A stretch of DNA of 64,000 nt from Corynebacterium falsenii (GTDB lineage: Bacteria > Actinomycetota > Actinomycetes > Mycobacteriales > Mycobacteriaceae). The stretch lies in assembly GCF_020099275.1 (NCBI RefSeq), contig NZ_CP083646.1:372001-436000 (forward strand), in the 5' to 3' direction. The notes under the pieces were generated by a model. That model was not told the origin of the DNA, did no database searches, and saw only the letters and a program-made list of their open reading frames with translations. A program made the position numbers and the translations under genes. How positions within the stretch are numbered: position 1 is the first letter of the stretch; each line of letters begins with the position of its first letter. Below are positions 8,037-16,676 of the stretch, in pieces.

Positions 8037-9090
8037 GTACGGTTCACCTGTTCAATCACCGTCGGCGGTAGTTCCGGCTCCTTCTTCTCGACGCCACACC
8101 GGGGCGTTCACCTCACCCTCCTCTGCCCGCCGCTATTGGGTCCTGCTGACAGTGATCGTGGCCGTGGGTTCTGCCTGCGCTTTCGGTCTGTTGGCTTACG
8201 GTAACCCGATGCCCGTGGGCTCGGAGGGCTTCTGGCTCATTGCCCAACGGCGTATGAAGGCTGTCATCGCGATCATTCTTGTCGCAGCGTGTCAGGGAAT
8301 AGCCACGGTCGCCTTCCAGACTGTCACCAATAACCGCATCGTCACCCCATCCATCCTGGGCTTCGAGTCGCTGTACCGAGCCATTCACACCACGATGGTG
8401 TTTGCCTTTGGCGCGGCGGGAATCATTGCCACCCAAAACACCCAGTCTTTCTTGCTGCAGCTACTCGTGATGGTTGGCCTGTCCCTTGTGCTGTATTCCT
8501 GGCTGCTGGGCAATGGCGCCCGGAACATGCATGCGATGTTGCTGGTGGGCATTGTCATCGGCGGTGGCCTGGGAAGCTTGTCCACGTTTATGCAGCGGTT
8601 GCTCACCCCCAGTGAGTTCGACCTGCTCACGGCCCGGTTGTTCGGGTCTGTCAGCAATGCCAACGCTGCGTATTTCCCCGTGGCGATCCCGTTGGTCGCC
8701 GTTGGCACCGCTGCGCTGTACGTGCTGTCCCGGCGGTTGAACGTGCTGGCTTTGGGCCGGGAGGCAGCGACGAATCTGGGCGTGAATTACCGCTGGACCG
8801 CCATTGGGGTGCTGGTGTTGGTGTCCATCTTGATGGCGACGTCCACAGCCTTAGTCGGCCCCATGACGTTCTTCGGTTTCTTGGTGGCCACGTTGGCGTA
8901 CCAGTTCTCCGCAACGCACGATCACCGCTTCATTTTTCCGATGGCGTTCGCCCTGGGATTCGCTGTTCTCAGCGGCGCCTACTTCGTCCTTAACCACGTT
9001 TTCTACGCGCAAGGCGTGGTGGGTGTCATCATCGAGCTCGTCGGCGGGCTCACGTTCCTCATTGTCATTCTGCGAAAGGGTCGCCTGTGA
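8026..9090 (+). CDS. FecCD-type siderophore ABC permease, subunit 2
   Basis: Second integral membrane permease of 354 residues, forming a heterodimer with the preceding gene product. The GTG start at 8026 lies inside the end of the upstream gene, and the TGA stop overlaps the GTG of the ATPase gene. Roughly the first 35 residues are a cytoplasmic Ser/Pro-rich tail, then about nine hydrophobic helices with VAACQGIATVAFQTVTNNRIVTPSILG and the coupling segment TALVGPMTFFGFLVATLAYQF. Assigned by family pattern and operon position. Confidence 0.9.
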   Translation: MGIRYGSPVQSPSAVVPAPSSRRHTGAFTSPSSARRYWVLLTVIVAVGSACAFGLLAYGNPMPVGSEGFWLIAQRRMKAVIAIILVAACQGIATVAFQTVTNNRIVTPSILGFESLYRAIHTTMVFAFGAAGIIATQNTQSFLLQLLVMVGLSLVLYSWLLGNGARNMHAMLLVGIVIGGGLGSLSTFMQRLLTPSEFDLLTARLFGSVSNANAAYFPVAIPLVAVGTAALYVLSRRLNVLALGREAATNLGVNYRWTAIGVLVLVSILMATSTALVGPMTFFGFLVATLAYQFSATHDHRFIFPMAFALGFAVLSGAYFVLNHVFYAQGVVGVIIELVGGLTFLIVILRKGRL

Positions 9091-9842
9091 TCACCATTGA
9101 CCACGTCACGAAAAGCTACGGGGAGTCCACCACGATTGGCCCCGTGGATCTGACCATCCCGGAGGGCGGCATCACCGCGCTGGTGGGGCCGAATGGTGCG
9201 GGTAAATCCACGTTGCTCACCATGATCGGGCGCTTGCTGGACATCGACGAGGGCACGATCGAGATCGCGGGCTATGACGTCGCCACGACGAAGTCGAAGG
9301 ACCTCGCCAAGATCATCTCGATCCTTCGGCAGGATAATCATTTCGTCACGCGGCTCACCGTGCGCCAACTCGTGGGTTTCGGGCGGTTTCCGCACAGTCG
9401 TGGTCGTTTGACGCCAGAAGACGAGCGCATCATCAGCGAGACCATCGACTTTTTCGGCCTCCGTGAGCTGGAGGGGCGGTATTTGGATCAGCTCTCGGGT
9501 GGCCAGCGCCAACGCGCTTATGTGGCGATGGTGTTGGCGCAGGAGACAGACTATGTGCTGCTCGATGAGCCCCTCAATAATCTGGATATCGCTCATTCGG
9601 TGGACATGATGCGGCACCTGCACAGGGCCGCCCGCGAGTTGGGGCGCACGATCATCGTGGTGTTGCACGACATCAACTTCGCCGCTGCGTATGCGGATCA
9701 GATTTGCGCTGTTCAGGATGGTTCGGTGATTGCGTATGGAACGCCGCAGGAGATCATGCGACCAGACACTCTAACTCGCATTTTCCGCACCGATATTGAG
9801 GTGCTGGATGGTCCACACGGGCCGTTTGCCTACTACTTCTAG
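9087..9842 (+). CDS. Siderophore ABC transporter ATP-binding protein (FecE-like)
   Basis: Cytoplasmic ATPase of 251 residues that energises the two permeases. Visible motifs: Walker A GPNGAGKST near residue 34, Q-loop RQDNHF, ABC signature LSGGQRQR near residue 136, Walker B YVLLDEP and switch HD in VLHDINF. The GTG start at 9087 overlaps the permease stop codon, and SD pairing is through the upstream gene end (AAAGGG). Completes the lipoprotein-permease-permease-ATPase iron uptake operon. Confidence 0.93.
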   Translation: MITIDHVTKSYGESTTIGPVDLTIPEGGITALVGPNGAGKSTLLTMIGRLLDIDEGTIEIAGYDVATTKSKDLAKIISILRQDNHFVTRLTVRQLVGFGRFPHSRGRLTPEDERIISETIDFFGLRELEGRYLDQLSGGQRQRAYVAMVLAQETDYVLLDEPLNNLDIAHSVDMMRHLHRAARELGRTIIVVLHDINFAAAYADQICAVQDGSVIAYGTPQEIMRPDTLTRIFRTDIEVLDGPHGPFAYYF

Positions 9843-9906
9843 CTAGCTGTGCTGCTCACCTGTTCTAGCCGCGTGGGATCCAACCCAGTGTGTTTCCCCT
9901 CGTACC

Positions 9907-9957
9907 GATCGCGCTGGAACCGATCGCGCTGGAACAACTCGGTGGTGTGATTCGTTG
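9907..9957 (+). promoter_or_regulatory. Candidate SigH-type promoter of the mycoredoxin gene, with duplicated -35
   Basis: GGAACA (9931-9936), 16 bp, CGTTGGAA (from 9953) matches the SigH pattern. The 15-bp sequence CGATCGCGCTGGAAC is tandemly duplicated at 9907-9921 and 9922-9936, giving two potential -35 GGAAC elements of which only the downstream one is correctly spaced. The predicted start site is at or close to the ATG at 9966, suggesting a leaderless transcript. Confidence 0.55.
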
Positions 9958-9965
9958 GAATGGAC

Positions 9966-10247
9966 ATGACTACGCCCATTGATACTCCCCAGACCAGCGA
10001 ACACGTCACCATCTACGCCACCAAGTGGTGCCCCTTTTGCATCAGGTTAGTCTCCGCGCTGAAAGTCAAGGGTGTTCCCTTCGAGGCGTGGGACGTCGAC
10101 AAGCACGAGGATCTGGGGGAGTGGGTGAAGTCCGTCAATGAGGGCAATCGTGTCGTTCCCACAGTGCTGTACTCCGACGGCACCCACGCCACGAACCCCA
10201 GCAGCGACGAGGTGGAACGCAAGTACGAGGAGCTCGCCCAGTCGTAG
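9966..10247 (+). CDS. Mycoredoxin / glutaredoxin-like protein
   Basis: Small thioredoxin-fold oxidoreductase of about 93 residues with the dithiol active site CPFC in the segment YATKWCPFC, the cis-Pro loop VVPTV and the Mrx1-typical THATNPSS-EV motif. Actinobacterial Mrx1 reduces mixed disulfides between proteins and mycothiol. The family usually has CGYC or CPYC, so Phe at the third position is a minor variant. Start chosen at 9966 from the SigH-type promoter; the ATG at 9960 would add two residues. It converges with brnQ, 12 bp away. Confidence 0.85.
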   Translation: MTTPIDTPQTSEHVTIYATKWCPFCIRLVSALKVKGVPFEAWDVDKHEDLGEWVKSVNEGNRVVPTVLYSDGTHATNPSSDEVERKYEELAQS

Positions 10248-10259
10248 GCTCCGGGGCTG

Positions 10260-11918
10260 TTACTCCAGCTGCTCTCCAACGTGTCGCTTCTTGGCATTGC
10301 GGAGCGTGGTCAGGGATTGGCGCGCCTGCTTCCGGGCGGTCTTGATCATAACCAGCCGCTCACGAGCCTCCTGTTCAGCCCTGCGCAGCGCTTCAACGTG
10401 CTGCTCTGATTCCTCGATAGCTTGGTCGATGTCGACGGTGTCAATGTCCGCATCGAAAATTTCCTGGGCCGAGTGAATGGCGTCGTTGAGAGCCTCTTCG
10501 TCCGCACGGCTGCCTCGCAACTCGGCTTCGATCTGCTGCTCGCCACCGATAGGAACAGCGCGATCGGGCCGCACAACGAAATCCACGATGATGCCCACCA
10601 CGATGGCCACGGCCGTGGGAATCATCCAGCCCAGCTGAAGGTCATGACCGGGCGACCAGCCGATGAGGGGCGACACATCCGCGCCCATGTCCTCGGCGGT
10701 CATGAGGGCCGCCCAGACGGTCACCACGGTCAAGCTGATTCGGAACGCCCAGTGCAGCTTGCGCCCCAGCAGCGGCTCGATGATGGTGATGGCCACCAAG
10801 GTAATGGCGATGGGGTAGAGGAACCCGATGATTGGAGCCGCAATGGACAGCACCACGTCGAGGCCGAGCGTGGAGACCACAACGGAAGCCGCGGCAAAGA
10901 AGACCGCCCAGGTTCGGTAGGACACGCTGGGGATGATCTTGTGGAAGAACTCGCAGGTGGCGCCGATGAGGCCCGCAGCCGTGGTGAGGCACGCGAGCAG
11001 CACAATGCCGCCGAACAGAATCACACCGGGGAAGCCCATGGTGGAGCGTGCCGCATCGGAGAGCAGCGCGGCACCGTCGGTGTAGTTCTCCGAGCCGGGG
11101 AAGATCTGGCCGACTAGTCCCAGGCCCACGTAGACGGCTACCAGCACCACACCAGCACCGATAGCGGAGGTTGCCACCCCGCGGACGAGGGAGGGTCCGT
11201 AATTAATGCCCTTCTGCCGCAGGGAGTTCAACACCACGATGCCGAACGCCATGGCCGCCAACGAGTCCATGGTCATGTAGCCCTCGATCAGACCAGCTGC
11301 CAGCGGGTTATCGGCGTAGTCATCGGAGGCTGCGGGTGGCTCACCCTTGAGGCCGGTAACGGACAGGACGATGAGTACCGTCAGCAGAACGAGCAGCGCC
11401 GGGGTGAGGTACTTGCCGAGGCGATCGACAATGCCGGTGGGGTCGAAGGCTAGCGCTAGCGCAATCGAGAAGAAGATGACGGCGAACATGGCGGAGGATA
11501 CCGGCCCGTCGAACCCGGTCACGGGCGTGACGGCCGAGGAGTAGCTCACCACGGCCGTGCGGGGCAAAGCATAGGCAGCACCGAGTGCGAGGTACACGGC
11601 CACCGGAAACGCCAGGCCGAAGATCTTTCCGCCGCGGGCCGCGAGTTCTTGAACGTCCTTGCCCGTGATGGCAACGGCGATGACTGTGATCACCGGTAAG
11701 GCCACGCCGGTGATGAGGAAACCGCTGATCGCGGGGGAGAATCCATCCCCCGAGCTGGCTCCCAGAATCGGCGGGAAAATGAGGTTGCCTGCGCCGAAGA
11801 ACATAGAGAACAGCATGAGCATGGCCACCGCCACGGCTGCTCCCGTGCCCTTCTTCTTCACTGTGGGGGAGGAGGACCCTGAGACGTCAGCAGAGGCGGT
11901 TGGGGAGGAGTTGGACAC
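10260..11918 (-). CDS. brnQ: Branched-chain amino acid:cation symporter
   Basis: LIVCS-family uptake carrier for Leu, Ile and Val, 552 residues with about 12 hydrophobic helices. The signature MLMLFSMFFGAGNLIFPP near residues 33-50 is diagnostic for BrnQ. The C-terminus (about residues 455-552) is longer than usual: a charged, probably coiled-coil cytoplasmic extension rich in Asp/Glu then Arg/Lys. Divergent from mntH. A 10-bp palindrome ATTCTAGAAT lies in its upstream region near 11957-11966. Confidence 0.93.
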   Translation of the reverse strand: MSNSSPTASADVSGSSSPTVKKKGTGAAVAVAMLMLFSMFFGAGNLIFPPILGASSGDGFSPAISGFLITGVALPVITVIAVAITGKDVQELAARGGKIFGLAFPVAVYLALGAAYALPRTAVVSYSSAVTPVTGFDGPVSSAMFAVIFFSIALALAFDPTGIVDRLGKYLTPALLVLLTVLIVLSVTGLKGEPPAASDDYADNPLAAGLIEGYMTMDSLAAMAFGIVVLNSLRQKGINYGPSLVRGVATSAIGAGVVLVAVYVGLGLVGQIFPGSENYTDGAALLSDAARSTMGFPGVILFGGIVLLACLTTAAGLIGATCEFFHKIIPSVSYRTWAVFFAAASVVVSTLGLDVVLSIAAPIIGFLYPIAITLVAITIIEPLLGRKLHWAFRISLTVVTVWAALMTAEDMGADVSPLIGWSPGHDLQLGWMIPTAVAIVVGIIVDFVVRPDRAVPIGGEQQIEAELRGSRADEEALNDAIHSAQEIFDADIDTVDIDQAIEESEQHVEALRRAEQEARERLVMIKTARKQARQSLTTLRNAKKRHVGEQLE

Positions 11919-12198
11919 TGGTCGGCGTACCCTTCACGAAAATGTCAGAACTCGATTCATTCTAGAATCATTGAGATTTCCAGCTTCCCAAACCTCCTGT
12001 GCGCTGCACAAAACGTCCCTGCCTGCGCTGGCACCTCGCGTGTAGCTGCGTTTGTATCGAGCCTGCATCAGCCATCCGTGAGCCACCGGGGCAGTGGTGA
12101 CTACAATGCAACCATTGCCCTCACCAACGCAGGTGCAGGTAGACCACAATCACCAGCTCCTAAAAACTCCCTTCTAAAAATCTCAGGAGAAGCTGCCC

Positions 12199-13551
12199 AT
12201 GAGCGCGCCCAAAGATCCCGGCACACCGCCGATGCGCACGCTCGCCGAGGTGAATTCCACCATCGACGGTGCGCCACGCACGTCGCGCCTGCGCTCGCTG
12301 CTCGCCTTCACCGGCCCCGGGCTCCTCGTCGCAGTGGGATACATGGATCCAGGAAACTGGGTCACGTCCATCCAGAGTGGCGCGCTCTTCGGAAACCTGT
12401 TGCTCAGCGTGGTGCTGCTATCCTCCCTCATCGCCATGCTGCTTCAATACATGGCCGCCAAGCTCGGCGTGGTCACCGGCATGGACCTCGCCCAAGCCAT
12501 GCGCACCAAGACAGGCAAGAAGACCGCCTTTTTCCTGTGGATTATCACCGAACTCGCCATCATGGCCACCGATATTGCTGAAGTCATCGGTTCTGCCATT
12601 GCCCTCAATCTGCTCTTCGGCCTCAACCTCACCATCGGCGTGCTCATCACCGTGCTCGATGTGTTCGGGCTTCTCCTCCTCATGCGCCTCGGATTCCGCA
12701 AAATCGAAGCCATTGTTGCGGTCCTCATTTTCACCATTATGGGAGTCATGGGGTGGGAAGTTCTTATTTCCCATCCGGATTACGCCTATCTCGCCGAGGG
12801 CTTTCTTCCGCATCCCGATATTCTCCACACGTCACAACTGACAATGGCACTGGGAATCATCGGTGCCACCGTCATGCCCCATAATCTTTTCCTCCACTCG
12901 GCGATTGTTCAGACGCGGTCGGTAGATCGATCCTCGGTGGCGTCGAAAAAATTTGCCGTGAAATGGGCAACGTGGGATTCCAACATCCAACTGGCCGCCG
13001 CATTCCTCGTCAACTGCCTGCTACTCGTCATGGGCGCGGTGATGTTCGCCGGCCAAGAGCCCGGCAGCTTCTCCTCGCTCAATGCGGTCTACAACTCCCT
13101 CAAGGACAGCACGGTGGTGGGCAGCGTCGCGTCATCCACCGTGGCGACGTTATTCGCCGTGGCGCTGCTGGCCTCCGGTCAAAACTCAACCATTACCGGC
13201 ACCATTACCGGCCAGGTGGTCATGGAGGGCTTTATGCACATTCGCCTTCCCATGTGGCTCAGGAGATTAGTCACCCGCGGCCTCGCCGTCATTCCTGTCA
13301 TCATCTGCACGATCATGTACAACGGTTCGCAAGCAGCGCTGGATACGCTCCTTGTGAACTCACAGGTATTTCTTTCCCTCGCATTGCCATTCGCAATGTT
13401 TCCGCTGATAGCGCTCACAGCCAGCAAGCGTGTCATGGGCAGAGAGTTTGCTAACCCCTACTGGGTCACGATTTTGGGACTAGTCTCGGGAGTAGTGCTC
13501 ACCATTTTGAACGCTCAGCTCATCTGGGGCGTTCTCACGGGGAGTGGCTAA
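12199..13551 (+). CDS. mntH: Nramp-type divalent metal (Mn2+) transporter
   Basis: Proton-coupled Mn2+/Fe2+ importer of 450 residues with 11 predicted helices. The metal-coordinating helix 1 motif DPGNW appears near residue 52 and the helix 6 motif ATVMPHNLFLHS near residue 227, both diagnostic of Nramp. The ATG at 12199 has an AGGAG ribosome site. It is monocistronic and divergent from brnQ across 280 bp, in which no clear MntR operator was recognised. High-confidence family call; metal preference is from the family. Confidence 0.93.
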   Translation: MSAPKDPGTPPMRTLAEVNSTIDGAPRTSRLRSLLAFTGPGLLVAVGYMDPGNWVTSIQSGALFGNLLLSVVLLSSLIAMLLQYMAAKLGVVTGMDLAQAMRTKTGKKTAFFLWIITELAIMATDIAEVIGSAIALNLLFGLNLTIGVLITVLDVFGLLLLMRLGFRKIEAIVAVLIFTIMGVMGWEVLISHPDYAYLAEGFLPHPDILHTSQLTMALGIIGATVMPHNLFLHSAIVQTRSVDRSSVASKKFAVKWATWDSNIQLAAAFLVNCLLLVMGAVMFAGQEPGSFSSLNAVYNSLKDSTVVGSVASSTVATLFAVALLASGQNSTITGTITGQVVMEGFMHIRLPMWLRRLVTRGLAVIPVIICTIMYNGSQAALDTLLVNSQVFLSLALPFAMFPLIALTASKRVMGREFANPYWVTILGLVSGVVLTILNAQLIWGVLTGSG

Positions 13552-13639
13552 AAACTCAATAAATGCAAGCTCCATTCATTATCTGAACAGTGAACTCACA
13601 TCCAGAGTTGAAACCCCTGCGCTCGAAAGGAGCCCGTGA

Positions 13640-15376
13640 ATGTCGAAACCAACCGTTGCTGATCAAATGTGGGACATGCTCGCCGAAGCTGGCGTGAAGC
13701 GTGTCTACGGCATCGTCGGAGATGCCCTCAACCCCACCATGGATGCACTCTCGCGCCACAAGAACATCGAATTCGTGCACGTCCGCAACGAGGAGTGGGG
13801 AGCATTCGCCGCCTCCGCAGACGCACGCATTAGCGAAGGCCCCGTGGCCGTGTGCGGCACCGCCGGCCCCGGCGTAACCCACCTCCTCAACGGCCTCCTC
13901 GATGCCAAGCACGAGCGTTCCAAGGTCATCGCCGTCGCCGGAGACGTAGAGACCGAGCTCATCGACACCGAGGCCATCGAGGAAATCAGCCCCTACGACC
14001 TATTCCGCACCGCGTCGCTGTACACCGGCCGCGTCGTCAACCGGAAGCAGGCACCGCAGGTGTTCGCCCAGGCCATCAATACGTGCGTAGCCGAGTCCGG
14101 CCCCACCGTCATCGCTCTGCCCGGCGACATCGCCTCCCAGGACGCGGAAGATATCCCCACCTACACGCCGGTGCACCACGACCGCGGGTGCATCAACGAC
14201 AAGGCCCTCGACACGCTCGTGGAGCTCATCGAGGAAGCCAAGCACATCACCATCCTCGGTGGCGATGGCTGCCGCCACAGCGCAGACGATGTCATCGCCC
14301 TCGCCCAGAAGCTCGATGCCCCCGTGGGCTACAGCTACAAGGGCAAGCAGTGGCTCGAGCCCGATAACCCCAATGCCGTGGGCATGAGCGGCCTGCTGGG
14401 CTACGGCGGATGCTGGGACGCCATGCACAACGCCGATCTGCTCATCATGCTGGGCACGGACTACCCGTTCCCCACCTTCCTGCCCGATCCGGACAAGACC
14501 AAGATCGTGCAGATCGACATCAACCCCACCCACATCGGCCGCCGCGTTCCGGTGGTCCTCGGCGCCCACGGCGACGTGGGGGAGACCGCCCGCGCCCTGC
14601 TCAAGCGCGTGACACAGCGCGATGACGAAAAGTTCGTCTCCGAGCACGTGGAGACCACCAAGAAGTGGCACGAGAAGCTGCACTCGCTGGTGGAAAACCC
14701 CAACAAGGACAAGGCCATCCGCCCCGAGCTCGTCGCCCACCTTGTCAGCGAGCTCGCCGACGACGATGCCATGTTCTTCATGGACACCGGCACGCCCTGC
14801 ATCTGGAACTCCCGCCACATGATCGCCAAGAAGGGTCAGGTCATGATGGGATCGTTCTCCTGGGCATCCATGGCCAACGCTTCCCCGAACAGCTTCGGCG
14901 CGAAGAAGGCCGCCCCGCACCGCCAGTCCATCGCATTCTGTGGCGACGGTGGCTTCTCTATGCTGGGCCTGGGAGACATCATCACGGAGGTGCAGCACAA
15001 GACCAACAACGTGCACATCATCTTCAACAACACCCTGCTGGACTTCGTCAACATTGAGCAGCAGGAGGCCGGCCTAGTGCCCTTCGGCACGGATCTGCCC
15101 AACCCGAACTACGCCGCCGTGGCCACCGCCCTGGGAGCGACCGGCGAGCGGGTCGAAAAGGTCGAGGATCTGCGCCCCGCCCTGGAACGCGCTCTGAACC
15201 ACACCGGCGGCCCCGTTGTCCTAGACATCGTGGTGGATAAGTACGCCCTGGCCAAGCCGTCGCACATCCCGCTGGAGACCCTGGAGGGCTTCACGCTCAG
15301 CGCGATGAAGCAGTCCACGCACGGCCACCTGGGCGACATCCTCGAGGAGGCCCTCCACAACTGGAAGCTCCTCTGA
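13640..15376 (+). CDS. poxB: Pyruvate:quinone oxidoreductase (pyruvate oxidase)
   Basis: Thiamine-diphosphate and FAD enzyme of 578 residues that decarboxylates pyruvate to acetate and passes electrons to menaquinone at the membrane; also called pqo in Corynebacterium, where the protein has nearly the same length. Domains in order: ThDP pyrimidine domain with the catalytic Glu in VRNEEWGAFAAS, FAD/central domain, and PP domain with the ThDP motif GDGG ending in NN (residues about 435-463). The ATG at 13640 follows an AAAGGAG site. It stands alone after mntH, 88 bp downstream. Confidence 0.93.
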   Translation: MSKPTVADQMWDMLAEAGVKRVYGIVGDALNPTMDALSRHKNIEFVHVRNEEWGAFAASADARISEGPVAVCGTAGPGVTHLLNGLLDAKHERSKVIAVAGDVETELIDTEAIEEISPYDLFRTASLYTGRVVNRKQAPQVFAQAINTCVAESGPTVIALPGDIASQDAEDIPTYTPVHHDRGCINDKALDTLVELIEEAKHITILGGDGCRHSADDVIALAQKLDAPVGYSYKGKQWLEPDNPNAVGMSGLLGYGGCWDAMHNADLLIMLGTDYPFPTFLPDPDKTKIVQIDINPTHIGRRVPVVLGAHGDVGETARALLKRVTQRDDEKFVSEHVETTKKWHEKLHSLVENPNKDKAIRPELVAHLVSELADDDAMFFMDTGTPCIWNSRHMIAKKGQVMMGSFSWASMANASPNSFGAKKAAPHRQSIAFCGDGGFSMLGLGDIITEVQHKTNNVHIIFNNTLLDFVNIEQQEAGLVPFGTDLPNPNYAAVATALGATGERVEKVEDLRPALERALNHTGGPVVLDIVVDKYALAKPSHIPLETLEGFTLSAMKQSTHGHLGDILEEALHNWKLL

Positions 15377-15452
15377 GCCGACTGAGCCAACCGGGCCAAC
15401 AGTTGCCCGGTTTCCGGGTTCCCGGCGCACTGTGGCGTGGCACGATGGGTGC

Positions 15453-16532
15453 ATGAGTAGTCATGCACCCACCCCCACCCAGCCCAACGGTCCCCGGAAG
15501 ATCATCCTCGATTGCGATCCCGGTCACGACGACGCCATAGCCCTCCTCCTCGCCTGGGGCACCCCAGGTGTGGACGTTTGCGCGGTCACCACGGTGGCGG
15601 GGAACCAAACCCTCGACAAGGTCACCACTAATGCTCGCGCGCTCGCGCGGGTCGGCGCCATCACCGGCGTACCCTTCGCGGCGGGCGCGGACCGGCCGCT
15701 GGTCGCACCGCAAATCATCCCGGAGGAAATCCACGGTGATAGCGGTTTGGATGGTCCGGAATTGCCGGCTGCTGGCGTCGAAAAAGATCAGCGACATGCG
15801 GTGAACCTCATCGCAGACATCATCAGAGACCACGAGCCAGGGGAAATCACGATCGTCCCGACGGGTGCGCTGACGAATATTGCGCTGTTCGCTCGGATGT
15901 ACCCGGAACTGGTGGAGCGGGTCGGCGGGATCACGCTCATGGGTGGAGCGCACCACGCGGGCAACATGACGCCCGCAGCGGAATTCAACATTCTGGCGGA
16001 CCCAGAGGCGGCGAAGATCGTCTTCGAAGCCGGTTGGCCCGTGACGATGGTGGGGCTGGACGTGACCCACAAGGTGCTGGCGACCCCAGACCGGATGGAG
16101 CAGCTTAAGGCTGTGGGCACGGACGTGGCGCAGTTCATCGCGGAGCTCGTGGAGTTCTTCGGCGCGGCCTACATGAAGGAGCGCCACTACCCCGGGCCGC
16201 CGATGCACGACCCGCTAGCCGTGGCGGCGGTGGCTGACCCGAGTGTGGTGCGGACCGTGCGCGCCCCCGTGTATGTGGAGACGCAGGGGCTGCACGCGCG
16301 CGGGCAAACCATCGTTGACCTGCGGCGCACGTGGAATAGCCAAGGCGGAGGCGTGGATCCCACAGCGTTGGGGATCGCGGATGATTCGGATGCGGCTGAG
16401 GGCGCTGACGGTGCTGAGGGCGCTGAGGCCATCCCGCCGCACTGGGTGGCCGTGGACGTGGACGCCGACAAGTTCTGGGATCTCCTCATCGATGCGCTGA
16501 CGCGTATTGGGAATACCGGCTTCGCGAACTAA
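15453..16532 (+). CDS. Inosine-uridine type nucleoside hydrolase
   Basis: Ca2+-dependent N-ribohydrolase of about 359 residues that splits nucleosides into base and ribose for salvage. The diagnostic calcium-binding cluster DCDPGHDDA is near residue 22 and the distal ligand region PPMHDPLAVAA near residue 248. A Glu/Ala/Gly/Asp-rich low-complexity insertion (AEGADGAEGAEA) sits near residue 320, before the last helix, and is unusual for the family. The start ATG at 15453 is preferred over the GTG at 15432, which lacks a better ribosome site. Base specificity cannot be read from sequence. Confidence 0.88.
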   Translation: MSSHAPTPTQPNGPRKIILDCDPGHDDAIALLLAWGTPGVDVCAVTTVAGNQTLDKVTTNARALARVGAITGVPFAAGADRPLVAPQIIPEEIHGDSGLDGPELPAAGVEKDQRHAVNLIADIIRDHEPGEITIVPTGALTNIALFARMYPELVERVGGITLMGGAHHAGNMTPAAEFNILADPEAAKIVFEAGWPVTMVGLDVTHKVLATPDRMEQLKAVGTDVAQFIAELVEFFGAAYMKERHYPGPPMHDPLAVAAVADPSVVRTVRAPVYVETQGLHARGQTIVDLRRTWNSQGGGVDPTALGIADDSDAAEGADGAEGAEAIPPHWVAVDVDADKFWDLLIDALTRIGNTGFAN

Positions 16533-16610
16533 AGTCCCCACACGGACCGCTCGCGAGGGCGCTCAGCTAAGCAACGGGGTCCTCAGCTGGCCATGTCGAA
16601 TTACACCTCT

Positions 16611-16670
16611 GCCACGGAATCCCACGGAATCCCACGGAATCCGAAGAAATCCCGAGAAATCCCAAGGAAT
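16611..16670 (+). repeat. Six tandem 10-bp units directly before an MFS gene
   Basis: Six consecutive 10-bp units related to CCCACGGAAT fill 16611-16670: three nearly identical copies, then CCGAAGAAAT, CCCGAGAAAT and CCCAAGGAAT. The last unit carries an AAGGAAT ribosome-binding-like sequence seven bases before the probable ATG at 16677. Confidence 0.85.
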
Positions 16671-16676
16671 CACCGG

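Noticed and set aside
13580..13600. GTGAACTCAC before poxB as a GlxR site
   Set aside because: The spacer between half-sites is two instead of six bases, so it does not fit the consensus.
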